From Gordonibacter urolithinfaciens (GTDB lineage: Bacteria > Actinomycetota > Coriobacteriia > Coriobacteriales > Eggerthellaceae), in the NCBI RefSeq assembly GCF_900199375.1, contig NZ_LT900217.1:620001-684000 (forward strand): a DNA stretch of 64,000 nucleotides, read 5' to 3'. Below, in pieces: positions 23,536 to 31,246 of the stretch; the stretch's first letter is position 1; every line of letters begins with the position of its first letter. The notes below the pieces were generated by a model. That model was not told the origin of the DNA and searched no databases. It saw only the letters and a program-made list of their open reading frames with translations. A program made the translations under genes and the position numbers.

Positions 23536-23563
23536 GCCCGCGCCGCATGGCGCGGGCTTTTTT
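23536..23563 (+). terminator. Rho-independent terminator of the aldolase-epimerase-kinase operon
   Basis: An 8-bp GC stem (23536-23543 and 23550-23557) is followed at once by six T (23558-23563), 41 bases after the kinase stop. Confidence 0.85.
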
Positions 23564-23594
23564 CCGGCCTCTTCCGATCTCGTTCAAGGGCCTT

Positions 23595-23790
23595 GACGCC
23601 GAAAGAGCCGGTTGCTGCCAAAAACGGGGCGGTTTGGCAATCGTAGCGCGCCGCATGAGACAGATTCTGCGATAGAACAGCAGTCCGGGACGGTGTTTTC
23701 CCAGGTAGCGTTCTGTGATGATAATCCGAGCGAATAACCATGGATTGCCAAACCGACTTGTTTTTGACACTGAGGGCCCGTTTCGGCGTC
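23595..23790. repeat. 196-bp element with 47-bp imperfect terminal inverted repeats (MITE-like)
   Basis: Arms 23595-23641 and 23744-23790 match at 35 of 47 positions in inverted orientation, in blocks of 12, 7 and 10 identical bases, with the outermost 10 bases perfect. The 102-bp interior has no gene. The element lies between the operon terminator and the convergent nagA stop. It looks like a non-autonomous element or a decayed insertion; no second copy is seen in this window. Confidence 0.5.
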
Positions 23791-23935
23791 AGCAATGCCA
23801 GCCTTCGTAACGCTTCAGGCGGCCGCTGCCCCGATGCCCGCCCCGCATGCAGGCATCGGGGCAATCCCCCACTTAGGCAAAGCGCCCTCCGCGATCGCTC
23901 GCAGCGGGGCGCTTCTAGCGGCATCCGATGGTGCG

Positions 23936-25063
23936 CTACGCCAGCAGCTCGCCGCGCAGGACGACGGCGCGCACGTCGAGCGTCTCCTTGTCCAGCAGCA
24001 CGGCGTCGGCCACCTTGCCCGCCTCGATGGCGCCGCGCTCGGCGTCCAGGCCGAGGGCGCGCGCCGGGTTCGCGCTCGCCGCCTTCACGGCGCTCGCCAG
24101 CGGGATGCCCATGTCGCGCACGGCAACGGTCAGGCAGCGCATGAGGTCGCTCACCGAGCCGGCGAGCGCGCCGTTGTCGATGGTGGCCACGGGGCCGCGC
24201 ACCGTGACGTCCTGGCCGCCCAGGTCGTAGGTGCCGTCCTCGAGGCCGGCCGCGCGCAGCGTGTCGCTGATGAGGATCATGCGGTTGTCGCCGAACAGCT
24301 GGAAGGCCAGGCGCACCATGGCGGGATGGATGTGCACGCCGTCGGCGATGATCTCGGCCGTCACCTCGCCGTGCTCGACGGCGGCCGGGATGGGGCCGGG
24401 CTTGCGGTGGTGCATGGGGTCCATGGCGTTGTACAGGTGCGTGAGCTGGCGCGCGCCCAGCTCGAACGCGCGGGCGGCCGTGTCGTAGTCCGTGCAGGTA
24501 TGCGCGAGCGAAATGCGTACCTCGTTCGCCATCTCGCGGATGAACTCCTCGGCACCCGGCTCCTCGGGCGCGATGTCCACGAGCTTGAACAGGCCGCCGG
24601 CCGCCTCCTGCAGGCGGCGGAACTCCTCGGCCGAGGGGTTGCGCACGTAGTCGGGGTTCTGCGCGCCCACCTTGCTCGGCGAGATGAAGGGGCCCTCCAT
24701 GTTGATGCCCACGAGCGCCGCCTCGTCCGCAGCCGGCTCGTAGGCCGCCGCAGCCTGCGCGGCGCGCATGAGCACGTCCTCGGGCAGCGTCATCGTGGCC
24801 GGGCACATGGCCGTGACGCCGCGCGAGGCCTCGTAGGCGCCCATCCTGTGCAGGCCCGCCAGGTCGCCGTCGCTGATGTCGGCGCCGGCGCTACCGTGGA
24901 AATGCAGGTCCACCAAACCGGGGATCACGTAGCAGCCGGCCGCGTCGACGGTCTGGCCGCCTTCCGCTCGCGCGGCCTCCCCCACGAAGCGGCCTTCCGC
25001 CACGAACACGTCGCGCTCGACAAACCCCTCGCCAACGAACACGCTTCCGTTGATGATGCGCAT
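23936..25063 (-). CDS. nagA: N-acetylglucosamine-6-phosphate deacetylase
   Basis: The 375-residue amidohydrolase has VDLHFHG (HxH at 54-56), NMEGPFISPSKVGAQ near 124, the metal-binding AHT near 187, HLYNAMDPMHHRKPG near 208 and the catalytic Asp in ILISDTLRAAG near 267. It removes acetate from N-acetylglucosamine-6-phosphate to give glucosamine-6-phosphate, the substrate of NagB encoded 423 bp upstream on the same strand. It converges with the kinase gene, so its products join the pathway although the strands differ. GGAGAATGCCCT precedes ATG 25063. Confidence 0.92.
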   Translation of the reverse strand: MRIINGSVFVGEGFVERDVFVAEGRFVGEAARAEGGQTVDAAGCYVIPGLVDLHFHGSAGADISDGDLAGLHRMGAYEASRGVTAMCPATMTLPEDVLMRAAQAAAAYEPAADEAALVGINMEGPFISPSKVGAQNPDYVRNPSAEEFRRLQEAAGGLFKLVDIAPEEPGAEEFIREMANEVRISLAHTCTDYDTAARAFELGARQLTHLYNAMDPMHHRKPGPIPAAVEHGEVTAEIIADGVHIHPAMVRLAFQLFGDNRMILISDTLRAAGLEDGTYDLGGQDVTVRGPVATIDNGALAGSVSDLMRCLTVAVRDMGIPLASAVKAASANPARALGLDAERGAIEAGKVADAVLLDKETLDVRAVVLRGELLA

Positions 25064-25485
25064 AGGGCATTCTCCTTCCGAACTGCCTCAAGCAGGTGAT
25101 TTTAGCAGGGACATTATACTGCCCCATCGGCCATTTTTCGTCCTCTGCTCCGAGAAGGTTGCCTCCGATTCGCCCCTTCTTCGCAAATTCGAGGTTCGAA
25201 TTGCACGGAAATCGCCGCTCTGAAGCTCTGGAGGAGCCTGCAAGGCCCTTTTGCGCCGTCCGGCATCGCCATCCGATACGGTTTGCCCAGTTCGTGGAAT
25301 ACGATGCTCGTCCATGCCGGCTCCGTGAGCTTCAGAGCGGCGATTTCCGTGCATCCAAGGGGCGATATTTTCGAAGCGCACCTTTGATTCGCTCGCAGCG
25401 AGAGGGAGCCGCACGATGCGGCCCCCTCTCGCTGCGACAGCCGCTGCGCCGATCCTCCCCCGGCACAGCGGCTTCTTTGCGCGCT
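25064..25485. other. 422-bp gap between nagB and nagA with a large palindrome
   Basis: No gene is supported. The gap contains a perfect 27-bp inverted repeat (25202-25353, listed separately) and a second hairpin at about 25396-25440 whose arms are 14 bp. Any promoter for nagA should lie between 25064 and 25200. Confidence 0.5.
25202..25353. repeat. 152-bp element with perfect 27-bp inverted repeats
   Basis: Arms 25202-25228 and 25327-25353 are perfect inverted copies over 27 bases, separated by 98 bases without a gene. It could be a small mobile palindromic element or a long regulatory hairpin between nagB and nagA. The sequence differs from the element at 23595-23790. Confidence 0.6.
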
Positions 25486-26226
25486 TTACGCCAAATCGCG
25501 GCAGAGCTCGCCGGCGGCGGGGTCCACGATGACGGTGGCGTTGGGATGGAACTGCAGGATGGAGGCCGGCACCTGCGGAGTGACCGGGCCGAAGAACGCC
25601 TTCTTCACGATCTCGGCCTTGTGGGAGCCTTCCACCACCACAAGGACGCTGCGCGCGGCCATGATGGTGCCGATGCCCATGGTGTAGGCCTGACGCGGCA
25701 CGTCGTCGATGCTGTCGAACAGGCGGCTGTTGGCCTGGATGGTGCTCTCGGTGAGGTCGACGCAGTGGGTGGCCTTGGGGAACGTGTCCTCCGGCTCGTT
25801 GAAGCCGATGTGGCCGTTCGGCCCGAGGCCCAGCAGCTGCAGGTCGATGCCGCCCGCCTCTTCGATGGCCTCCTCGTAGGCTGCGCACAACACGGCATCG
25901 GCGTCCGGATTGAACCCTTCCGGCACGTGCGTACGAGCCTGGTCGATGTCCACATGGTCGAACAGGTGCTTCTTCATGAAGTAGCGGTAGCTCTGGTCGT
26001 GCTCGGGGTTGAGGCCGCGGTACTCGTCCAGGTTGAACGTGGTCACGTCGGCGAAGCTGATCTTGCCGGCCGCGCAGTCCTCCACGAGGCACGCGTACAG
26101 GCCGATGGGCGTCGTGCCCGTGGCCAGCCCCAGCACGCAGGACGGGTCGGCGTCGACGTACGAGGCGATGCGGTCGGCCGCCTGGCGGCTCATGTCCTCG
26201 GTGCTCTCGGCGATGATGAATTCCAT
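25486..26226 (-). CDS. nagB: Glucosamine-6-phosphate deaminase
   Basis: The 246-residue protein has the NagB layout: GLATGTTPIGLYACL near residue 33, the catalytic Asp in FNLDEYRGL (Asp67), LLGLGPNGHIGFNEP near 130 and the C-terminal SILQFHPNATVIVD. It isomerises and deaminates glucosamine-6-phosphate to fructose-6-phosphate and ammonia, the last step of amino sugar use. Length is slightly short of the E. coli enzyme, as in many Gram-positive forms that lack the allosteric tail. ATG 26226 follows GGGAAGAGAGGG. Confidence 0.95.
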   Translation of the reverse strand: MEFIIAESTEDMSRQAADRIASYVDADPSCVLGLATGTTPIGLYACLVEDCAAGKISFADVTTFNLDEYRGLNPEHDQSYRYFMKKHLFDHVDIDQARTHVPEGFNPDADAVLCAAYEEAIEEAGGIDLQLLGLGPNGHIGFNEPEDTFPKATHCVDLTESTIQANSRLFDSIDDVPRQAYTMGIGTIMAARSVLVVVEGSHKAEIVKKAFFGPVTPQVPASILQFHPNATVIVDPAAGELCRDLA

Positions 26227-26329
26227 GGAACCCTCTCTTCCCTTGCGTTTATTGCTTTCTATGCCGCGCATGCCGCAACGGCGGCGCGGCGCCTCCCTCG
26301 GCCCCGGTCGGAGCCGGAGGGGTTGGTGC

Positions 26330-28519
26330 CTAGGTCCAGAACTGAGCCGTCTCGATAACGTCCTGGTACGCCCACGAGTACACATCGGAATACCAGCCCG
26401 TTTCGGGCACGAAGCATACGAGCACGCTGTAGACCACCGAAACGGCCACCAGCACCAGCAGCACCTTCATGAGCAGGTTCTGCGCCATCGTCCCAGGCGA
26501 CAGGTTCTCGTTCACGATGAACGCCAGCAGCACGACGGCCGCTAGGAACATGAAGCTGAAGTCGGCGAAGTAGCGCTGCAGGATGCCGGCCATCTGCGCG
26601 TCCAAGAGCGCCACGATGACGCCCGACGCCAGCAGCACCACGATGACGCCCATGATGGTGCGCGTGGAGCGCTGGCGCATGCGCAGCGCGAGGATGCGCT
26701 TCGCGAACGGCAGCACCCACAGCACCGGCAGGCACGCCAGGATGCCGCCGAACGTGACCTCCTTGATGGTCTGCCCCATGTAGGTGGTGTCGAACGGAGC
26801 CGGCTGCACGTACGGGAACACGCCCGTCACGCACGGAGGCTGCAGAAAGTACGCGAACAGCGCCGGCGCGAGGCGGCCCAGGTTCCAACCGCGCTTCGTC
26901 ATGTCGTTCACCGTGAGGTTGTAGTTCGCCCCGAAATCCGTGAGCGAGCCGAAGCGGGCGTAGTTGTAGCCCATGAGGCCGGCCGCCACCACCGCATAGG
27001 GAGCCACGAGGCAGGCGAACTCGCGTCCGCCGCGCGGCGTGAACAGCCGGCGCTCCGTGATGTAGGGGCGCCAGAACAGCGGGAAGGCCAGCAGCGACAG
27101 CACCACGAGCTGCGGGCGGCAGCCCACCACGAGCGCCATGCACAGCGACCCTGCCAGGTACCACTTCTCCGGCCCGGTGGAACGCGCTGCCGACGCGCGG
27201 CCGCGCATCCAGAAATACAGCCCCCACACGGAGAACGCCAGCCCCAGCATGATGGGCAGCGAGTAGAACGTGGGGAACTTCAGCAGGTACAGGATGCCGC
27301 AGCAGGTGACGAGCGGTATCTGCAGCAGCAGGTACAGGCCCAGGCTCACCCGCTTGAAGTGATAGCGCGCGAAGCGGTCGAGCAACGCCGAGCAGCCCAG
27401 CACGAAGGCGACGCACGCAATGAGCACGCCGATAGCCGTGGGGAAGTTAGCGCCGGTGAGCAAGTAGAACGGCAGGTAGAACAACACGACCGGCACCACG
27501 CCGAAGTAGACGTAGTAGTGCCCGTCATGGTAGGCCACGTCGAACAGGTACGGCTCCCCCGTCTCCTTCTGCGCCTCGTCGCGCGCGCCCTTGTCGTAGG
27601 GGTCGGCCATGTCCTGCAGCCACTGGGGCGGCTCCTCCTCGAGGTAGAGCTGGCCGTGCGCCATGGCCTTGGCAAGCTCGGCATACTGCTGGGCGTTGTC
27701 GCCGCCCACCTCGAAGGTATTCACGATGCTGTGCCCGTCCCACGAGCCGCTGTTGTAGCCCTGCGTGGCGACGCCCACAAGGTTCGAGCCCATGAACAGG
27801 AACGCGGACATGAGGTACACCTCGATGACCACCGTGGCGATGATGGCCGCCTTCGACTTGCGCGGCTCGTCCACGATGTGGATGCGGTAGATGGCCGAGC
27901 GCGGGCGGAACGCGAACGCCAAGAGCAGAATGCCGGCCGTGGCCAGGAAGCGCCCCGTGTTGAAGTCGAACGGATGGTGCGCGTTCAGCACGATGTCCGA
28001 GAGCTTGATGGGATAGCTCACGTTCTCGCCCGTGATCTCGATCCTCAGGTTGTCCACGAGCCCCGCCGTGTTCAGGTTGATGTACTCGCTCTGGTCGGAC
28101 AGGGTGGACACCGCCACGTCGGGCACGCCCACCGTGTACTCCGTGGAGTCGAAGTACGTGTGGTGAGCATCGTCGGTGAACTGGATCTTCACCGTGAGCT
28201 CCTGGGCGGCCTGGCGGTAGTCGAAGTTAAGCCAGATATTGTGCACCTCGGTGTTGAGGTTCGAGAACTCCAGCGTGTGGTTCACGGCCGTGAGCTTGTA
28301 CTGCTCGTCGGTCGTCTCCTGCAGGTTGAGCTTGTCGTTCAGGCTGATGGAGTTGTAGCCGGCAGACGTGAAGTAGTTCAGGTTGAACAGGAACGTCTCC
28401 AGCAGGAACGCCACGGCGAGGATGGCGAGGATGCTCTTCGCCAGGTGCCTGACCGCCGGCCGATGCGCGCGCATGAAGCCCGTGTAGGCGTAGGATATGT
28501 TCTGGCGGACGGTGGGCAT
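26330..28519 (-). CDS. Large multi-spanning membrane protein, GT-C-like
   Basis: The 729-residue protein has one N-terminal helix (about 24-45), an extracytoplasmic beta-rich domain to about residue 185 rich in Asn/Asp/Thr, and then some ten hydrophobic helices. The overall plan and the long periplasmic loop with QYAELAKAMAHGQLYLEEEP resemble GT-C glycosyltransferases acting on lipid-linked sugars, but I see no decisive catalytic motif. It starts at ATG 28519 with TATAAT (12-17 bases upstream) close by, right after the adk terminator. It is probably transcribed alone; role in cell-envelope glycan assembly is inference. Confidence 0.75.
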   Translation of the reverse strand: MPTVRQNISYAYTGFMRAHRPAVRHLAKSILAILAVAFLLETFLFNLNYFTSAGYNSISLNDKLNLQETTDEQYKLTAVNHTLEFSNLNTEVHNIWLNFDYRQAAQELTVKIQFTDDAHHTYFDSTEYTVGVPDVAVSTLSDQSEYINLNTAGLVDNLRIEITGENVSYPIKLSDIVLNAHHPFDFNTGRFLATAGILLLAFAFRPRSAIYRIHIVDEPRKSKAAIIATVVIEVYLMSAFLFMGSNLVGVATQGYNSGSWDGHSIVNTFEVGGDNAQQYAELAKAMAHGQLYLEEEPPQWLQDMADPYDKGARDEAQKETGEPYLFDVAYHDGHYYVYFGVVPVVLFYLPFYLLTGANFPTAIGVLIACVAFVLGCSALLDRFARYHFKRVSLGLYLLLQIPLVTCCGILYLLKFPTFYSLPIMLGLAFSVWGLYFWMRGRASAARSTGPEKWYLAGSLCMALVVGCRPQLVVLSLLAFPLFWRPYITERRLFTPRGGREFACLVAPYAVVAAGLMGYNYARFGSLTDFGANYNLTVNDMTKRGWNLGRLAPALFAYFLQPPCVTGVFPYVQPAPFDTTYMGQTIKEVTFGGILACLPVLWVLPFAKRILALRMRQRSTRTIMGVIVVLLASGVIVALLDAQMAGILQRYFADFSFMFLAAVVLLAFIVNENLSPGTMAQNLLMKVLLVLVAVSVVYSVLVCFVPETGWYSDVYSWAYQDVIETAQFWT

Positions 28520-28540
28520 ACTGGTAACGAATTATAGATG

Positions 28541-28577
28541 AAAAAAGGCGGACAGGGCAGCTCAAGCCCTATCCGCC
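28541..28577 (-). terminator. Rho-independent terminator of adk
   Basis: A 12-bp stem with one mismatch (28547-28558 and 28566-28577) is followed on the minus strand by six T (28546 down to 28541), 35 bases beyond the adk stop. Confidence 0.9.
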
Positions 28578-28611
28578 TTCAAGATTGCGTGCAAAACGCC
28601 GCGTTCGGCGC

Positions 28612-29238
28612 CTACAGGGCCAGCGCCTTCTTCACGTCGGCGTACACCACGTTCGGGTCACGGTCGCCGTCGATGGAGACGAGCAGGTCGCAGCCGCGGT
28701 AGTAGTCGATGAGCGGCGCCGTGGACTTCTCGTACACGTCGAGGCGGTTGCGCACCGTGGCCTCGTTGTCGTCGTCGCGCTGGTACATCTCGCCACCGCA
28801 CTTGGGGCAGGTCTCGTCGGCGGCGGTGCCGATGTAGTTGCAGTCGCGGCACATGCGGCGCGACGTGAGGCGCTTGACGATGACCTCGGGGTCCACGTCC
28901 ACGAGCAGCGCCGCGTCCAGCGGGCGGCCCAGCTTGGAGAGCTCCGCGTCAAGCGCGACAGCCTGGGCGGACGTGCGCGGGAAGCCGTCGAGGATGAAGC
29001 CCTTCTCGGTGTCCGCGTCCTGCAGGCGCTCGGTCACCAGGCCGATGATGACGTCGTCGGGCACGAGCTCGCCGGCGTCCATGTAGGACTTGGCCTTCTT
29101 GCCCAGCGGCGTGCCGGCTTTGACGGCCGCGCGCAGCATGTCCCCCGTCGAGATGTGCGGCGTGGCGAACTCTTCAACCAGCTTGGCCGCCTGCGTGCCC
29201 TTCCCGGCACCCGGCGCCCCCAACAACACGATGTTCAT
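28612..29238 (-). CDS. adk: Adenylate kinase, zinc-lid type
   Basis: The 208-residue kinase has the P-loop GAPGAGKGT at 7-15, ISTGDMLRAAV, the DGFPRTSAQA segment, and a LID domain with four zinc cysteines (CRDCNY and CPKC). It balances AMP, ADP and ATP. In many bacteria adk directly follows secY in the spc operon; here secY ends at 35269, and 6 kb with a molybdoenzyme module lie between them. It has its own terminator, and the usual followers map and infA are absent. AAAGGAAATC precedes the ATG. Confidence 0.95.
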   Translation of the reverse strand: MNIVLLGAPGAGKGTQAAKLVEEFATPHISTGDMLRAAVKAGTPLGKKAKSYMDAGELVPDDVIIGLVTERLQDADTEKGFILDGFPRTSAQAVALDAELSKLGRPLDAALLVDVDPEVIVKRLTSRRMCRDCNYIGTAADETCPKCGGEMYQRDDDNEATVRNRLDVYEKSTAPLIDYYRGCDLLVSIDGDRDPNVVYADVKKALAL

Positions 29239-29337
29239 GAGTGATTTCCTTTCGACATACCATCGATGCCCCGTATTGTAGCAAACGGCGAAGCGCGCCG
29301 ATCATATTTCAAAAGAAAGACGGAGGACGGGGACGGC

Positions 29338-29454
29338 AGGGAGACGGCGAAATCGCACACTTGCAGGATATACCGCAAGTTGGACGCGAACTCCCGCGAG
29401 GAGTTGCTCACCCTTGTGGAAAATGCCTCGGCATGCGAAGACGCCGACTAGGGC
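29338..29454 (+). pseudogene. Remnant of a LuxR-type gene (C-terminal HTH end only)
   Basis: The frame encodes GRETAKSHTCRIYRKLDANS followed by REELLTLVE. This is the recognition helix and last helix of a LuxR/NarL DNA-binding domain (compare TVKSHTYHIYQKAGVNSRRE in the intact regulator at 29473). Everything before it lacks LuxR similarity, so the sensor part and the start of the HTH are gone. It lies on the plus strand, just upstream of the divergent adk start, beside the end of the intact 12-helix LuxR gene. Confidence 0.65.
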
Positions 29455-29472
29455 GATGCGAAGCGAGCCAGG

Positions 29473-30912
29473 CTACCCGCCGTCGCGCTTCTCCAGCAGC
29501 TCCCGCCTCGAGTTGACCCCCGCCTTCTGGTAGATATGGTACGTGTGGGACTTCACCGTATGGGGCGACAGAAACAACTTCTCAGCGACGGCATTCGTAT
29601 CGTAGCCCTGCATTAGCAGCACAAGCACCTCGGTCTCTCGCCGCGACAGGCCGAACTCCTCGGCCATGGCCTTGCTCTTGGCGACGCCGCCGTCTACGCC
29701 GCCTGCCTCCCTCTCTGCACGCGCCGATGCCATACCCGGATCGTGGGGCATGACATCGATCTTGCCGCTGGCCGCCACCATGACGAACAGCAGCACGGCC
29801 AAGAAAAACGGCATGACGAAAGCGTAGTCGCGCGACAAGTCGAGGAAGTTCACGAGGACTAGGTTGACGGCACCTGCCGCCACCATGCCGCACTGAATGT
29901 ATATCCTGCCTCGGGCGATGCTCTTGATGGGCGTGAGGCGCAGCCGATCCGTCAGATCGAACAAGAAGCAGAACGTGGACGCGTCGAACGCGGTGAGCAA
30001 CATGAGCAGCAGCAGGTACATAACCCATTTCATGGTTCCCGACGCACCGGTGAGCACCATAAGGATAACTGCCACGGCAGGTAGCAGCACGGTAATGAAC
30101 GTCTCGAACGCAATGGCGCGCTTCGTGTGCACCTCGAAGAGCAGCAGGCCGCCCACGCCTGCGGCAAGCGCTAAGCCCGTCAGGGGGTAACTCACGTACA
30201 CTGGCAGATCAGGCGCCATGCAAGCATAGATGCCCACGCCGAACACGGCCCCGTAGATGACAAGGACAACGTTGCTCTTTCTGAGCGAGCGTGCGACATC
30301 CTTTGTCACAGGTCGATCGCCCAACGCATGGCTCGGCCAGAATTGATGCGTGAACACATAGCAAACAAGCGAGAGGAACGCCAGCAGCAGCGTAACGAAC
30401 ATACCGGCGGAAGAGGCCACCAGCGTAGTGAGCAAGAACAGCATCGCCCCAATGACGATGGATAGGTACAGGTAGCGCCGGACACTCTTGCGGTCCAGAT
30501 ACATGAACGCCTCGGCCCACAGGATATGGAAGGCACCCTGCCACATACCCGCCGCCAGCATGGCGATCGCGCATGGCCAACCGCCCAAGCCGAGCGCTTC
30601 GCCCAAGGCGCTCACCACCACCATGGCCGCAAGCGCAATATAAGCGGCGACGGCGAGCGGGATGCGGAATCGCGTGGAGCAGAAGCGTCCGAACAGCGCA
30701 TAGAGCGCCATCTCGAATACGACGATGCCCCCAAGGTAACCGATGCGGCCCACATCGCGCTGCAAGGACGAGAACGCGTCAAGCGGCGTGAACACGAAGC
30801 TGTAGGCGATGATGTACATGACGGCCCAGCAAAGGCCAAACCCCACCACGACGAATGGTGCGAACTGGCCGTACGAGACCTCGGTCACGCGCGCTTGTGC
30901 TTTCTCCGACAT
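29473..30912 (-). CDS. LuxR-family regulator with 12-helix membrane domain
   Basis: The 479-residue protein has about twelve hydrophobic helices over residues 15-385 and a C-terminal LuxR-type HTH from about 415 (LSRRETEVLVLLMQGY, LSPHTVKSHTYHIYQKAGVN). This membrane-LuxR architecture is typical of Eggerthellaceae, where many such genes stand beside molybdoenzyme or other reductase operons and are thought to sense the substrate. It is divergent from the module 2 molybdoenzyme with 334 bp between, so it probably controls it. ATG 30912 (MSEKAQARVT) fits the first helix and follows an AAAGGGGG site; the frame remains open upstream without coding character. Confidence 0.88.
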   Translation of the reverse strand: MSEKAQARVTEVSYGQFAPFVVVGFGLCWAVMYIIAYSFVFTPLDAFSSLQRDVGRIGYLGGIVVFEMALYALFGRFCSTRFRIPLAVAAYIALAAMVVVSALGEALGLGGWPCAIAMLAAGMWQGAFHILWAEAFMYLDRKSVRRYLYLSIVIGAMLFLLTTLVASSAGMFVTLLLAFLSLVCYVFTHQFWPSHALGDRPVTKDVARSLRKSNVVLVIYGAVFGVGIYACMAPDLPVYVSYPLTGLALAAGVGGLLLFEVHTKRAIAFETFITVLLPAVAVILMVLTGASGTMKWVMYLLLLMLLTAFDASTFCFLFDLTDRLRLTPIKSIARGRIYIQCGMVAAGAVNLVLVNFLDLSRDYAFVMPFFLAVLLFVMVAASGKIDVMPHDPGMASARAEREAGGVDGGVAKSKAMAEEFGLSRRETEVLVLLMQGYDTNAVAEKLFLSPHTVKSHTYHIYQKAGVNSRRELLEKRDGG

Positions 30913-31246
30913 GACACGCCCCCTTTCGGCGCCGACATGCCCGCCCGAAGCGTTCGGCATGCCGCTGCGCCCAGTGTACCCGCCCATTATATGGGGCACG
31001 GCGCTCGAAGACCGCAGAATAAGTGTCTCCCGGAGCCAACGCAGCACCCATAGGCTTTGCCACCTGCCATTACATCGGAGTATGAATTTTCTCATACCGA
31101 CACCGACACCTAGGGGGAAACGTATGAAACGCGCATTCAATCCAATCGAGCGAAGATGCGCACTCCGGACGAGCCTAGAATCGCCCTGTCCCGCGAATGA
31201 CGAAAGCGGGACAGGGCGAGTGAAAGAAGCGAGCGGAAGGAACAGC
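30913..31246. promoter_or_regulatory. Divergent promoter region of module 2
   Basis: The 334-bp region lies between the membrane LuxR gene and the molybdoenzyme. It contains a perfect palindrome GTATGA-N6-TCATAC (31080-31097), a candidate operator, and near the enzyme start a perfect 13-bp hairpin (31182-31194 and 31206-31218). An in-frame ATG at 31124 with AGGGGG is an alternative start or leader peptide. Confidence 0.5.

Noticed and set aside
25186-25202. GGTTCGAAT-like T-loop suggesting a tRNA gene
   Set aside because: The flanking bases do not form a T-stem, and no acceptor, D or anticodon arm can be drawn. The site is the edge of the 27-bp inverted repeat.
26330-28519. Assigning a defined glycosyltransferase (mannosyl- or arabinosyltransferase)
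   Set aside because: The membrane plan is GT-C-like, but no clear DxD/ExD first-loop motif was found.
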